From Gemella morbillorum (GTDB taxonomy: Bacteria; Bacillota; Bacilli; Staphylococcales; Gemellaceae), in assembly GCF_900476045.1 (NCBI RefSeq), contig NZ_LS483440.1, positions 930,001 through 994,000 of the forward strand: 64,000 nucleotides of DNA. Direction: 5' to 3'. Shown here piece after piece: positions 55,631 through 64,000 of this stretch (its first letter is position 1; the number at the start of each line of letters is the position of its first letter). The translations under genes and the position numbers were made by a program. The notes below the pieces were generated by a model, which did no database searches, had not been told where the DNA came from, and saw only the letters and a list, made by a program, of their open reading frames with translations.

Positions 55631-55681
55631 AAAAAACTAGAACTATAAATAACTATTTACATAGAAATATAGTTCTAGTTT
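55631..55681 (-). terminator. Terminator of the comG operon
   Basis: AAACTAGAACTATA (55634-55647) pairs with TATAGTTCTAGTTT (55668-55681), 14 bp; minus strand ends in T6. Confidence 0.88.
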
Positions 55682-55689
55682 ATAAAACA

Positions 55690-55893
55690 TTATTCAGATG
55701 ATTTTCCTTTATTCAATTGCTCTATTATTTTTTTGTCATAATAGTTATTAAGATTTTTAATGCTGTACATTTTATTCATATAAATACCTACAACACTAAA
55801 CATTACCACAACTACAAGCATAGTTACAAGTAGTGATACTATAATAGCATTACCCTGTTTATCTTTTAGCATGGTAGTTTTTTTATTAATCAT
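55690..55893 (-). CDS. comGG: ComGG-like competence minor pseudopilin
   Basis: A short (67-residue) last gene of the comG operon. After KDKQGNA there is a 20-residue hydrophobic helix (IIVSLLVTMLVVVVMFSVVG), the class III signal/pseudopilin layout, then a charged tail. No Glu+5 is visible. I start at ATG 55893, overlapping the comGF stop; the ATG at 55929 has no ribosome site. Named by position rather than strong similarity. Confidence 0.7.
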   Translation of the reverse strand: MINKKTTMLKDKQGNAIIVSLLVTMLVVVVMFSVVGIYMNKMYSIKNLNNYYDKKIIEQLNKGKSSE

Positions 55894-56443
55894 TTTTACT
55901 TTCCCGTGTATTAGTTGATTGTTTATCATTATTTTTATCTGTATCTTTTTCTTCAGATTCTTTTTTACTTTTTTCTTCAGTTTTAAGTTTTAAATAAAGA
56001 TTCCTTTCTTTATCTTCTCTATCCCTTAGTGTTATATGAATCATGTCTTCATCTTGTTCAATAGAATATGATTTTAATTTTTTCAACAGTAAAATATATC
56101 CAGCATAAAAATCCTTACTCTTTTGCTTTGCTATATACACTCTATCTCCTTGAAAAACTAATTTAACCTCTTCTTTTTTGTCCTTATTAGTCATCATTAC
56201 AAAATTACTTTCTCTTTCGACTTTACTACTATCATTGTAAATTTCTAATATTTTCTTATGCGCTAATGCATATTCATAATTAGTAAAATCTAAAAAATTC
56301 CTTGATGTTTTTATTGTAGTTTGAAGTATTAATGTCAACAATAACGATAAAATAAGGAGTAGAAATAACGAAATTGTTAGCTCCAACAAAGTAAATCCTT
56401 TACTATTTTTCTTAGTAACTAACTTCTTCCCCTGTATCTTCAT
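55886..56443 (-). CDS. comGF: ComGF competence minor pseudopilin
   Basis: Prepilin with processing site KG|FTLLE after a 15-residue leader and an N-terminal hydrophobic helix (LTISLFLLLILSLLLTLIL). About 185 residues. The end is rich in Lys/Glu/Asp (KDTDKNNDKQSTNTRESKND). Start ATG 56443 overlaps the comGE end. Similarity to ComGF is modest; identity comes from order and prepilin motif. Confidence 0.83.
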   Translation of the reverse strand: MKIQGKKLVTKKNSKGFTLLELTISLFLLLILSLLLTLILQTTIKTSRNFLDFTNYEYALAHKKILEIYNDSSKVERESNFVMMTNKDKKEEVKLVFQGDRVYIAKQKSKDFYAGYILLLKKLKSYSIEQDEDMIHITLRDREDKERNLYLKLKTEEKSKKESEEKDTDKNNDKQSTNTRESKND

Positions 56444-56690
56444 CAACTATTTTCGCCTTCTTATCTTTAACTTCTATGTAATATTGTCCACGCCTATTAG
56501 TGAAGTTACTATGTTTATTAATACTTATTTCTTCATAAAGAACCTCTTTCATTTCCAGTTCTTTTTCAAGCTTGCTTAAATTAGCGTATTGCCTAACCAT
56601 ATTAGGAATTAGAAATACGAAAAGCAATGAACAAATAAACAGTGCCCCTATAAGTTCTACAAATGTAAACCCTGATTTATTCAATTTCAT
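56412..56690 (-). CDS. comGE: ComGE competence minor pseudopilin
   Basis: A 92-residue prepilin: SG|FTFVELIGALFICSLLFVF processing site and helix. Third pseudopilin gene, between comGD and comGF with overlaps on both sides (ATG 56690 within the comGD end). Assigned by position. Confidence 0.82.
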   Translation of the reverse strand: MKLNKSGFTFVELIGALFICSLLFVFLIPNMVRQYANLSKLEKELEMKEVLYEEISINKHSNFTNRRGQYYIEVKDKKAKIVDEDTGEEVSY

Positions 56691-57120
56691 CAATGGTTAT
56701 ATATCCAGTATCTAAGTGAATAATAAGTCTATATAAACTTTCAGGAAACTTTACATCGACTGTATTTGCCCTAGATATTAAATTCCCTTCTCTATATTTA
56801 AATCTGACATTCGGCCTGTTTAAAAGTACTTTTCCATCATTTGAAATCTTTTTCCAGTAATTTTGATTACTATAGTGCATGACATATTCTCCATCACTTG
56901 AAAATAAATCTATATAGATATTCTCTTCATTTAAACTTCGTGTTTGTAACTGATATAAATCTGATACTAATTCATTTAACGCTAATCTTTCTTTATATTT
57001 ATTATAATTAGCTACAGATGTTTTTGATAAAATAATAATGATAATACTGACTATTAACAATACTGCTAACATTTCAACTAATGAATAACCAGCACTATTT
57101 TTGTAATGTCGCTTTTCCAT
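56677..57120 (-). CDS. comGD: ComGD competence minor pseudopilin
   Basis: A 147-residue prepilin with SAG|YSLVEMLAVLLIVSI. C-terminal part has typical strands (VLLNRPNVRFKYREGN). Start overlaps the comGC end by 26 bases, indicating coupling. Confidence 0.87.
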   Translation of the reverse strand: MEKRHYKNSAGYSLVEMLAVLLIVSIIIIILSKTSVANYNKYKERLALNELVSDLYQLQTRSLNEENIYIDLFSSDGEYVMHYSNQNYWKKISNDGKVLLNRPNVRFKYREGNLISRANTVDVKFPESLYRLIIHLDTGYITIDEIE

Positions 57121-57427
57121 TTGATATTACAATTTTTTTACCATTAGGTGCGGTACTAGCTTTTTCTACAGGTCCATCTAAATAATGTTTTTCTACCAAT
57201 TTCTCAAAAGTAACATTACTATCTTTTTCATTTATTTCGTATGCTGTTACTTGTGATTGAACTGTTTTTTCATATGCTTCCGAACTTTTATCTTTTGCAG
57301 TGTCAATATTTTTAGTAATATTAGGTATTATTAATATTAACAAAATTGCAATTATAAATAGTACAATAAGCATTTCTATAAGGGTAAAACCGTCTTTCTT
57401 TTTTAATTTTTTTAAAATTTTTTCCAC
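57095..57427 (-). CDS. comGC: ComGC major competence pseudopilin
   Basis: A 110-residue prepilin of the transformation pseudopilus. Peptidase site KKDG|FTLIEMLIVLFIIAI with the conserved Glu+5, then the LILIIPNITKNIDTAK helix end. Start is a GTG at 57427 behind AAAGGAG. Processing needs the ComC peptidase, not in the window. Confidence 0.93.
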   Translation of the reverse strand: MEKILKKLKKKDGFTLIEMLIVLFIIAILLILIIPNITKNIDTAKDKSSEAYEKTVQSQVTAYEINEKDSNVTFEKLVEKHYLDGPVEKASTAPNGKKIVISNGKATLQK

Positions 57428-57438
57428 AATAAACTCCT

Positions 57439-58485
57439 TTATTTTAACGAGCTAGCCATGTTGAAAATTGGTAAAAGTATAACCATATATAATCCAACTA
57501 TCACTAATGCTAGCACACCGAATAATATCGGTTGAATCTTTCTTAAACTTCTGTCTAATGATGTTAAAAATGTATCTAACATCAACTCACTAAACAACTT
57601 CAATTCCTTGTCTATTAATCCATTATTTTTCCCATGAATAATAAATTTTTTCATTGATTTATCAAAAAATTTAACTTCTCCTATAGCATCTTCGAATGTT
57701 ATCCCTGAATCTAACTTTGTTAAAATTTCTTCTGAGAAGCATGTCAGATAATAATCATACTTTTCTTCAATCATGACTTCTAACGCCGTTTTTAGAGAAA
57801 ATCCACTCATTAAAAATAGGCTTAGTTCCATAGCAAATCTATACGAAAAGTATAGTTTTGCATAATTTTTAACTTTAGGAATAATTAGTAAAGTGTTTAA
57901 AAATAGTATAGGCTTATACTTAGCTATATAAAACATATATATTGAACTAAGTATAAAGATAACAAAAATAATAGATATAATTTTTGGAATATAATACAAC
58001 AATTTTATAAGAATAATAGTCTGAAAGTCCATCTTAATATTAGATGAAGAATAGATGTTTTCAAACTGTGGAATTACTAGTGCATTAAAAACCATTATTA
58101 GGCATATTAATGTCATAGTTAAAAATAGTGGATAGCGTAAAGTTTTTATTATCTTTTCTTTTTGTATTTTTTTTATTTGCAGATATGTTTCAACTTCCAG
58201 TAACATGTCTTCTATGCGACCGTACTGTTCCGCAAATTTTATTTTTGTAACTATTAATTTTGAATAACCAATATACCCTAAAATATCAGATAACTTTTCT
58301 CCATTAGAGAGTTTGCTTTTTATCTTTTCTATCTCAACAGCAGGTACATCATACTGAATTAAAAGAAATTCCAAAGAATCTTCTAACATATAACCGTGTT
58401 CGATAAGTTCGTATAACCGTTTTATAAAATAAACCTTATTTTCTTTATCAAAAATTTTTTTAATATCCCCATTTTTCTTTTTCAT
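57439..58485 (-). CDS. comGB: ComGB competence pilus assembly membrane protein
   Basis: PilC/GspF-type platform protein, 348 residues, with two T2SSF repeats and three membrane spans (about 120-140, 160-185 and 325-345). Family marks include LLIQYDVPAVEIEKIKSKLSNG near the N-terminus. Overlaps comGA by 26 bases. Confidence 0.92.
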   Translation of the reverse strand: MKKKNGDIKKIFDKENKVYFIKRLYELIEHGYMLEDSLEFLLIQYDVPAVEIEKIKSKLSNGEKLSDILGYIGYSKLIVTKIKFAEQYGRIEDMLLEVETYLQIKKIQKEKIIKTLRYPLFLTMTLICLIMVFNALVIPQFENIYSSSNIKMDFQTIILIKLLYYIPKIISIIFVIFILSSIYMFYIAKYKPILFLNTLLIIPKVKNYAKLYFSYRFAMELSLFLMSGFSLKTALEVMIEEKYDYYLTCFSEEILTKLDSGITFEDAIGEVKFFDKSMKKFIIHGKNNGLIDKELKLFSELMLDTFLTSLDRSLRKIQPILFGVLALVIVGLYMVILLPIFNMASSLK

Positions 58486-59452
58486 CTTGTGTTATGAATC
58501 CTTCCTCATAAGCTAACAAAAATTTTTCATCTAAGGATTTGTTGGTTATTTTTTTATTATCTATATAGTTATGAATATCTTCTTTATTTAATATTTCAGT
58601 TATTAATCCTCTTCCTCCAGCTGATAAATTAACCAACCTTTGAGAAATGATGCAAAGGACCGTTTGTTTTATATCTTCAAGTGATAAATTCAAATCTTTC
58701 AAACGATTTATAACACCCACAGAATCCTCTGCATGAATTGTACTTAAAACCAAATGCCCCGAAAATGAAGAAGTAATAACTTGACTTGCTGTTTTAAAAT
58801 CTCGAATTTCTCCAATTACCATTGCATCTGGATCACATCTCAAAATAGATTTTAGTGCATTATCATAGTTAATCCCTGCTTTTTCATTTACTTGCATTTG
58901 AATTAAATTTTCAATATTTTTCTCTACAGGATCCTCAACTGTTATAACTTGTTTATCCATATTAGCAAGTGAACTCGCTAATTTATACATTGATGTTGAT
59001 TTTCCACTTCCTGTGGGACCTGAAAACAATATTAATCCATACATCTTTTTACTTAATGAATTAATATGCTCCCTATCTTCTTCAAAAATACTATAATCAA
59101 CATCCTCTAACTCATCAATAAAAATCCTAACTACACAACCCTCTGATAATTCACTCAAAGGTAAAGTAGATACTCTTAAATAATAATTTTTCTCAGATAG
59201 CGAATAAACAAAGCGTCCGCTTTGTGGTTCTTTATTACGAGAAATATCTATCCCAGCGTTGTATTTTAGTAATGAGTTAACTGCATCTAACTCCCTATTT
59301 GTATAACTTTCATATTTACTCAGATTACCATTGATTCTGAGCTTTATAAAGGAATTACCTGATATGTGTGGATATATGTGTATATCACTAGCTTTGCTTT
59401 TAATTGCATCATCTATAATTTTAGTCATCAAACTTTTTACATCAATAACCAT
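58460..59452 (-). CDS. comGA: ComGA competence pilus ATPase
   Basis: Secretion/pilus ATPase, 330 residues, powering pseudopilus assembly for DNA uptake. Walker A FSGPTGSGKSTSMYKL, Asp box VITVEDPVEK, Walker B RCDPDAMVIGEIRD and His box GHLVLSTIHAED. Start taken at ATG 59452, after ATGGGGTG; the preceding GTG codon is an alternative. First gene of comGA-GG. A terminator for the upstream HTH gene ends only 18 bases before it. Confidence 0.94.
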   Translation of the reverse strand: MVIDVKSLMTKIIDDAIKSKASDIHIYPHISGNSFIKLRINGNLSKYESYTNRELDAVNSLLKYNAGIDISRNKEPQSGRFVYSLSEKNYYLRVSTLPLSELSEGCVVRIFIDELEDVDYSIFEEDREHINSLSKKMYGLILFSGPTGSGKSTSMYKLASSLANMDKQVITVEDPVEKNIENLIQMQVNEKAGINYDNALKSILRCDPDAMVIGEIRDFKTASQVITSSFSGHLVLSTIHAEDSVGVINRLKDLNLSLEDIKQTVLCIISQRLVNLSAGGRGLITEILNKEDIHNYIDNKKITNKSLDEKFLLAYEEGFITQDEKEKWGY

Positions 59453-59469
59453 CACCCCATTTTATAGAT

Positions 59470-59508
59470 AAAAAAATATAGACTAAGTATCTTGTACCTA
59501 GTCTATAT
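59470..59508 (-). terminator. Terminator of the HTH gene, abutting comGA
   Basis: ATATAGACTA (59476-59485) pairs with TAGTCTATAT (59499-59508); on the minus strand a seven-T run follows, ending 18 bases before the comGA start. Confidence 0.85.
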
Positions 59509-59530
59509 CAAAACTATTAATTTAACGCAA
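59502..59530 (-). promoter_or_regulatory. Candidate comG promoter
   Basis: On the minus strand TTGCGT (59530-59525), 17-base spacer, TATAGA (59507-59502). The -10 overlaps the first arm of the HTH-gene terminator. No clear ComK box or ComX-type cin box was seen nearby. Confidence 0.4.
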
Positions 59531-59569
59531 CCACAGATAACTCATATAGCCTAAGTAATTTGAGTTTTA

Positions 59570-59932
59570 TTATAGATTCAAGTGTCTAGAAAAAGAATAT
59601 CCCCTAAATCTTTTCAGAACCTCTTCTACTAATTTACAATCCTCACTATCTAACGCTTTTATCATATCAATTACTTCAAAGTGAGTTTTTGCTAACTCTT
59701 CGTCATTCACTTTTTCTATTTTGTAACCTACAAGCTCATCAATCGATACATTGTACAGCTTTGCAATAGATACTAGTGTTGCTACATTGGGCTCATTTCT
59801 CCCATATTCCCAGTTAGCATAAACGCCATGTGATGATAAATCTAATTTATCTGCTACAGTAGACATAGAGTAATTATTTATTTTTCGAAGTTTCTTTAAA
59901 TTTTGCGCCAGTAATGTTCCTTTATTCTTCAA
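59570..59932 (-). CDS. XRE-family helix-turn-helix regulator
   Basis: A 120-residue DNA-binding protein: AQNLKKLRKINNYSMSTVADKLDLSSHGVYANWEYGRNEP region, a classic XRE HTH, then LYNVSIDELVGY. Start is a TTG at 59932 with AAAGGAGG seven bases upstream. Lies immediately upstream of comG but has its own terminator; regulation of competence is possible but unproven. Its target is unknown. No ligand domain is present. Confidence 0.88.
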   Translation of the reverse strand: MKNKGTLLAQNLKKLRKINNYSMSTVADKLDLSSHGVYANWEYGRNEPNVATLVSIAKLYNVSIDELVGYKIEKVNDEELAKTHFEVIDMIKALDSEDCKLVEEVLKRFRGYSFSRHLNL

Positions 59933-60107
59933 AGTAATCCTCCTTTCTCATCTACTTATATTATACCTTCTTTCCTATAAAAAAGCAAATTAAATTATAA
60001 ATTTCCAAAACTTTTCTTATGATTATGAAAATAATTAATTTTCAATTTCTGTGTAAGGTTTACAGTAAAATTACCGAAACAGACGATATGTTAACTGAAA
60101 AATATAG

Positions 60108-60136
60108 AAAAACAACACTTGTGAAAGCGTTGTTTT
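60108..60136 (-). terminator. Terminator after tcdA
   Basis: AAAACAACACTT (60109-60120) and AAGCGTTGTTTT (60125-60136) pair over 12 bp with one G-U; minus strand ends in T5. Confidence 0.85.
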
Positions 60137-60142
60137 AACATT

Positions 60143-60910
60143 TTAATTAGATTTTTCTATAGTTAATATTTTTATATTTTTTAATAGATTAGTGTAAACA
60201 TAATTCGCAGCAATTAATCCTGCAGTAGATGGACAAAATGCATTAGATGCTGGGGGAATTTTAGATTTTCTTATATCTGATTTTTGATTACCTATTTTTT
60301 CTAGATATTCTTTGTTTGCTATAGTTGGGCTCTCGGTCGAGTACACTACAGGGACCTTTCCTTTTATGTTATCTTTTTTTAATTTTATTCTAATTACTTT
60401 AGCTAAAGGACACACTGTAGTTTTTCTTATATCTGTTATTTGAAACCTCGTCGGATCCATTTTGTTAGCTGTTCCCATAACACTAATAAACTTAATATCA
60501 TTTCTTAGACAATGTTTCATCAGATGAATTTTATATGTTACTGTATCACATGCATCTATTACAAAATCTAATTTTTTTTCATAGAATGTTTTATATGTTC
60601 CTTCTGTATAAAAATCCTGAATAGCTGTAACTTCACAGTTCGGATTAATAGCTAAAATTCTTTTTTTCATTTCTTCAACTTTACTACATCCCACAGTCAA
60701 CGTTGTTGCATGAATTTGACGATTAATATTAGTTATATCTATATCATCTTTATCCATAAGTACTAATGCTCCAATTCCAGAGCGCGCTAAAGCTTCAGCA
60801 GCAAATGAGCCAACCCCACCTATTCCTAATATTCCTACTCTTGACTTTTTTAATATATCTAATCCATCTGTTCCGATTATTAATTCATTTCTTGAAAATT
60901 GATGTAACAT
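60143..60910 (-). CDS. tcdA: tRNA threonylcarbamoyladenosine dehydratase (TcdA/YrvM type)
   Basis: E1-like enzyme that cyclises t6A to ct6A in tRNA, 255 residues. Nucleotide motif ILGIGGVGSFAAEALARSG, DMDx-like MDKDDIDITNINRQIHA and VDACDTVTYKIHLM are the ThiF/MoeB fold. Downstream of the probable 6S RNA, the same order I recall for Bacillus yrvM. AAAGGAA ribosome site. Confidence 0.92.
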   Translation of the reverse strand: MLHQFSRNELIIGTDGLDILKKSRVGILGIGGVGSFAAEALARSGIGALVLMDKDDIDITNINRQIHATTLTVGCSKVEEMKKRILAINPNCEVTAIQDFYTEGTYKTFYEKKLDFVIDACDTVTYKIHLMKHCLRNDIKFISVMGTANKMDPTRFQITDIRKTTVCPLAKVIRIKLKKDNIKGKVPVVYSTESPTIANKEYLEKIGNQKSDIRKSKIPPASNAFCPSTAGLIAANYVYTNLLKNIKILTIEKSN

Positions 60911-60960
60911 TTTATATTCCTTTAAATTTTTATTTTATGATTTTCAGTTATAATTATATT

Positions 60961-61170
60961 AAAAAAGACTGGTAATTAATACCAGTCTAAAACCAAAACA
61001 CCGTAGTTACTTACTAAAATTGGTCCTGATATAATCAGGTGGGTACAATAGTCTTACCTTCTAAAGTCTTCTCTAAGAAGCGTTTTATACTAATAAAAAA
61101 TTCTTGTTCCCTTTTAAAAAGTGTTAGGCCCGAATGTATGGTAAGTCTTACAAATGTTTTAGTATTCTAT
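60961..61170 (-). ncRNA. ssrS: Probable 6S RNA
   Basis: A gene-free minus-strand transcript of about 205 bases with its own promoter and a Rho-independent terminator (AGACTGG/CCAGTCT then T6). The ends pair: ACTAAAACA near the 5' end with TGTTTTGGT before the terminator, then ACTTAC with GTAAGT; a small CCTGAT/ATCAGG hairpin sits in the 3' strand of the resulting central bubble, as in 6S RNAs. Position upstream of tcdA/yrvM equals that of Bacillus 6S-1. No covariance search was done. Confidence 0.65.
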
Positions 61171-61176
61171 ACCTAT

Positions 61177-61205
61177 ATTTTACCACATCTTTCATATTTA
61201 GACAA
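61177..61205 (-). promoter_or_regulatory. Promoter of the probable 6S RNA
   Basis: On the minus strand TTGTCT (61205-61200), 17-base spacer ending GTGG, then TAAAAT (61182-61177). Confidence 0.65.
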
Positions 61206-61354
61206 TAGAGAAAATTGTATAAACAAATATCACGTCACGCTTTTATTCTGACTTTATTAAATAAACAATAGATCGCTTATAATATTAATTTTTTTGAAAT
61301 ATCTTTATAATAAATATATTCGTAAAATTAAATTCTATTGCAATTTATACTTTT

Positions 61355-64000
61355 TTACAATAACTTTTTCAAGAATTTTCCAGTGTAACTTTGCGGATTT
61401 TCAATTAATTTTTCCGGAGTACATTCATCAAGAATAGTTCCTCCGCCTACCCCACCTTCTGGTCCTAAATCAATTAAATGATCACAGCACTTAATAACAT
61501 CTAGATTATGTTCGATAACTACAACAGTATTCCCTCCATCTACAAGCTTGTTAATAATCTTAATTAGACGGCTTATATCATCAATATGTAATCCTGTTGT
61601 TGGTTCATCTAAAATATATAAAGTTTTTCCAGTTGATTTTTTATAAAGCTCACTCGCAAGTTTCACTCTCTGTGCTTCTCCTCCTGAAAGAGTTGTTGCA
61701 CTTTGACCTAATCGAATATAATCCAATCCTACATTAACCATTGTTTCTAGCTTATTTTTTATCTTTGGTATATTTTCAAAAAACTCATAAGCTTCCTTAA
61801 TAGTCATATCTAAAACATCACTTATGCTCTTACCTTTGTATTTGACTTCAAGAGTTTCTCTATTATATCTTTTGCCATTACATACCTCACATGGTACATA
61901 GACATCCGGTAAGAAGTGCATTTCTATTTTTAAGATACCGTCTCCTGTGCACGCCTCACAACGCCCGCCTTTTACATTAAAGCTAAAACGACCTTTTTTA
62001 TATCCTCTTAGTTTTGCTTCATTGGTATTTGCATATAAATCTCGTATATCATCAAACACACCTGTATAAGTAGCTGGATTACTTCGTGGTGTTCTCCCAA
62101 TAGGGCTTTGGTCTATATCTATAATTTTATCAATATTATCTTCTACACCTTTAACCGATTTTACATACTCCGTATCTATTTCTTCTTTATTTAATATATT
62201 TTTCACAGAATTAAATAAAATTTCATTTATTAAGGTACTTTTCCCACTACCTGAAACGCCAGTTACTCCAACAAATTTACCTAATGGTAGTTTTACTGAT
62301 ATATCTTTTAAATTATTCTTTTTAGCTTTGTTAATTGTAATAAACTCTCCATTCCCAGAACGACGCTCTTTGGGAACTTCTATTTTTTTTCGACCAGACA
62401 AGTATGCTCCAGTTATGGAATTTTTATTTTCCATAATTTCTTTTGGTGTCCCAACCGCGACTACTTGTCCCCCATTTTCTCCAGCTTTAGGTCCTATATC
62501 TACAATATAATCACAAGCAAGCATAGTATCTTCATCATGCTCTACTACTAGAACCGTATTTCCCAAATCACGCATTGATAACATTGTATTAATTAATTTT
62601 TCATTATCACGCTGATGAAGACCTATTGAAGGTTCATCTAAAATGTACGTAACACCCATAAGTTTTGAACCTATTTGGGTTGCTAACCTTATCCTTTGTG
62701 CTTCCCCTCCAGATAATGTTCCTGAGGCACGATTTAAAGTCAAATAGTCTAAACCAACATCATTTAAAAATTGCAATCTTGATTTAATCTCTTTTAAGAC
62801 TAATCTTGCTATTGTATAATCTTTTTCGCTAAGTTTTATATTTTCAAAGAAGTCATAGCTATCTCTTATTGACATTTCACAAATTTCCGCAATATTTTTC
62901 CCAGCAACATATACTGATAATATCTCTGGTTTTAACCTTTGCCCATGGCAGCTTTGACATTCATCTTCTTTTATATATTTCGCCATTGCTTCACGAGTTG
63001 CTTTTGTCATTCCGCTTTGATAGCGACGCAATATATTATTACATACACCTTCAAAATAGATTATTCGTGATCGTTTTACACCTTCATCATTTATATAAGT
63101 ATGCTCAATTTCTTCAACATCATTTCCATACAAGACTATATTTTGTTGTTCCTGTGTCAATTTTTTAAATGGAATATCCATTGGAATTCCAAAATGTTTA
63201 CATGCACATTTTACTAAACTTGGATAATACGTTGATGTTGCTGTATTATAAACTACTATTGCCCCATCATTTATTGACATATCTTTTAGAATAACCTTAT
63301 TAACATCTACTGTTTCATGCATTCCTAGCCCATCACAAGCTGGACATGCACCTTGGGGATTGTTAAATGAAAATATCCTTGGTTCTAAATCACCTAAAGT
63401 AAAATCACAGTATTTGCAACTATATTTAGTTGAATATAGGTGAGTCACTCCCTTACCAACATCATCAATTTCTACTAGATCATTATTAGAAAGATGTAAT
63501 GATGTTTCTAAAGAATCTGCTAGACGACCTTCTACTCCTTCTTTTATGACAATTCTGTCTATAATAACACTTATTGAATGTTTTTTATTTTTATCTAATT
63601 CAGGAATTTCATCTACTTCGTAATTTTCACCATCTATTTTAAAACGAATATACCCTTCTTTAGCTAATTTTTCTATTAATTTTTTATGGGTACCTTTTTT
63701 TTCTTTGATCATCGGCGCAACAATCTGAATTCGACTTCTCACAGGCGTTTCCATTATTGAATCGACAATCTGGCTTATCGAACTACTTTCAATCTTCACA
63801 TGATGATTTGGACAGTAAATTTCACCAATTCGTGCATAGAGAAGTCTTAAATAATCGTAAATTTCTGTTACCGTTGCTACTGTTGAACGAGGATTTTTTG
63901 ATGTTGTTTTTTGATTTATTGAAATAGCCGGAGATAACCCCTCTATCAAATCAACATCTGGCTTTTCTATATTTCCTAAAAATTGGCGAGCATAAGCGCT
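61355..64000 (-). CDS. uvrA: Excinuclease ABC subunit UvrA (cut by window end)
   Basis: Damage-recognition ATPase of nucleotide excision repair. The reading frame runs off the window edge: 17 more codons (SAYARQFLGNIEKPDVD) precede the apparent start, so the N-terminus with the first Walker A lies outside. Seen here: zinc module CKYC...CPACDGLG, the insertion domain, first signature TLSGGEAQRIRLATQIGS, second Walker A GVSGSGKSTL, C-terminal zinc finger CEAC...CEVCNGKR and second signature TLSGGEAQRVKLASEL. No defect is seen. Confidence 0.97.
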   Translation of the reverse strand, partial: SAYARQFLGNIEKPDVDLIEGLSPAISINQKTTSKNPRSTVATVTEIYDYLRLLYARIGEIYCPNHHVKIESSSISQIVDSIMETPVRSRIQIVAPMIKEKKGTHKKLIEKLAKEGYIRFKIDGENYEVDEIPELDKNKKHSISVIIDRIVIKEGVEGRLADSLETSLHLSNNDLVEIDDVGKGVTHLYSTKYSCKYCDFTLGDLEPRIFSFNNPQGACPACDGLGMHETVDVNKVILKDMSINDGAIVVYNTATSTYYPSLVKCACKHFGIPMDIPFKKLTQEQQNIVLYGNDVEEIEHTYINDEGVKRSRIIYFEGVCNNILRRYQSGMTKATREAMAKYIKEDECQSCHGQRLKPEILSVYVAGKNIAEICEMSIRDSYDFFENIKLSEKDYTIARLVLKEIKSRLQFLNDVGLDYLTLNRASGTLSGGEAQRIRLATQIGSKLMGVTYILDEPSIGLHQRDNEKLINTMLSMRDLGNTVLVVEHDEDTMLACDYIVDIGPKAGENGGQVVAVGTPKEIMENKNSITGAYLSGRKKIEVPKERRSGNGEFITINKAKKNNLKDISVKLPLGKFVGVTGVSGSGKSTLINEILFNSVKNILNKEEIDTEYVKSVKGVEDNIDKIIDIDQSPIGRTPRSNPATYTGVFDDIRDLYANTNEAKLRGYKKGRFSFNVKGGRCEACTGDGILKIEMHFLPDVYVPCEVCNGKRYNRETLEVKYKGKSISDVLDMTIKEAYEFFENIPKIKNKLETMVNVGLDYIRLGQSATTLSGGEAQRVKLASELYKKSTGKTLYILDEPTTGLHIDDISRLIKIINKLVDGGNTVVVIEHNLDVIKCCDHLIDLGPEGGVGGGTILDECTPEKLIENPQSYTGKFLKKLL

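Noticed and set aside
1-64000. CRISPR array, insertion sequences or integrated elements
   Set aside because: No regularly spaced repeats, transposase, integrase or long direct repeats were recognised on either strand.

Overview
The window is a compact, AT-rich (roughly 30% GC by eye) chromosomal segment of a low-GC Gram-positive bacterium. Gene content (ezrA, hprK, ptsHI, a T-box before pheST, comG, Zur-type zinc uptake, a streptococcal-like PotD) and protein sequences point to Bacilli; from remembered protein flavour I favour Gemella or a close relative, but no search was run. Most genes are on the minus strand and co-directional, as expected for a core-genome replichore. No prophage, IS element or CRISPR array is visible.

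Layout. 1-3.3 kb: dnaX-ybaB-recR followed by tkt (cut by the window start). 3.4-8.3 kb: a small membrane protein, potABCD polyamine importer and its cupin-type HTH regulator, with a repeat-rich regulatory region at 8.3-8.6 kb. 8.6-12.5 kb: two pseudouridine synthases, an M42 peptidase and class II aldolase. 12.7-16.2 kb: yneF, DUF896, frr-pyrH, tsf-rpsB with a structured rpsB leader. 16.6-19.2 kb: plus-strand zinc uptake genes with a Zur-box-like operator. 19.3-23.3 kb: ezrA, a free Met-sulfoxide reductase and an ABC-F protein. 23.4-28.0 kb: the rimP-nusA-rnpM-ylxQ-infB-rbfA operon with a terminator-like leader. 28.1-31.8 kb: gloA, degV, secE-nusG, folD, plsY. 31.9-35.6 kb: pheST with a Phe T-box. 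35.7-37.7 kb: a small accessory island of SUKH/DUF4241 (immunity-type) genes, one interrupted by a stop codon. 37.9-42.6 kb: ptsHI, queH, ruvAB. 42.8-48.6 kb: an orphan phosphonate-type binding lipoprotein, tRNA-His/tRNA-Cys, a PadR-DUF1700-DUF4097 envelope-stress module, an ornithine-cyclodeaminase-like gene, a frameshifted glyoxalase and cutC. 48.8-55.5 kb: a small exported protein ending in an LPxT-like motif, trxB, lgt-hprK-yvlD, ppaC, msrA and yihY. 55.7-59.9 kb: the seven-gene comG competence pseudopilus operon and an HTH regulator. 60.1-64 kb: tcdA, a probable 6S RNA, and uvrA (cut by the window end).

The most useful second looks are: loss of the four-cysteine zinc module in DnaX; the probable 6S RNA upstream of tcdA; the terminator-like hairpin between the rimP promoter and rimP; the cluster of AAACTT/AAGTTT inverted repeats before the pot regulator; the immunity-gene island with a nonsense-interrupted member; and a glyoxalase gene off-frame at an A7 tract. 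I did not find a wholly new multi-gene system; most of the window is housekeeping.
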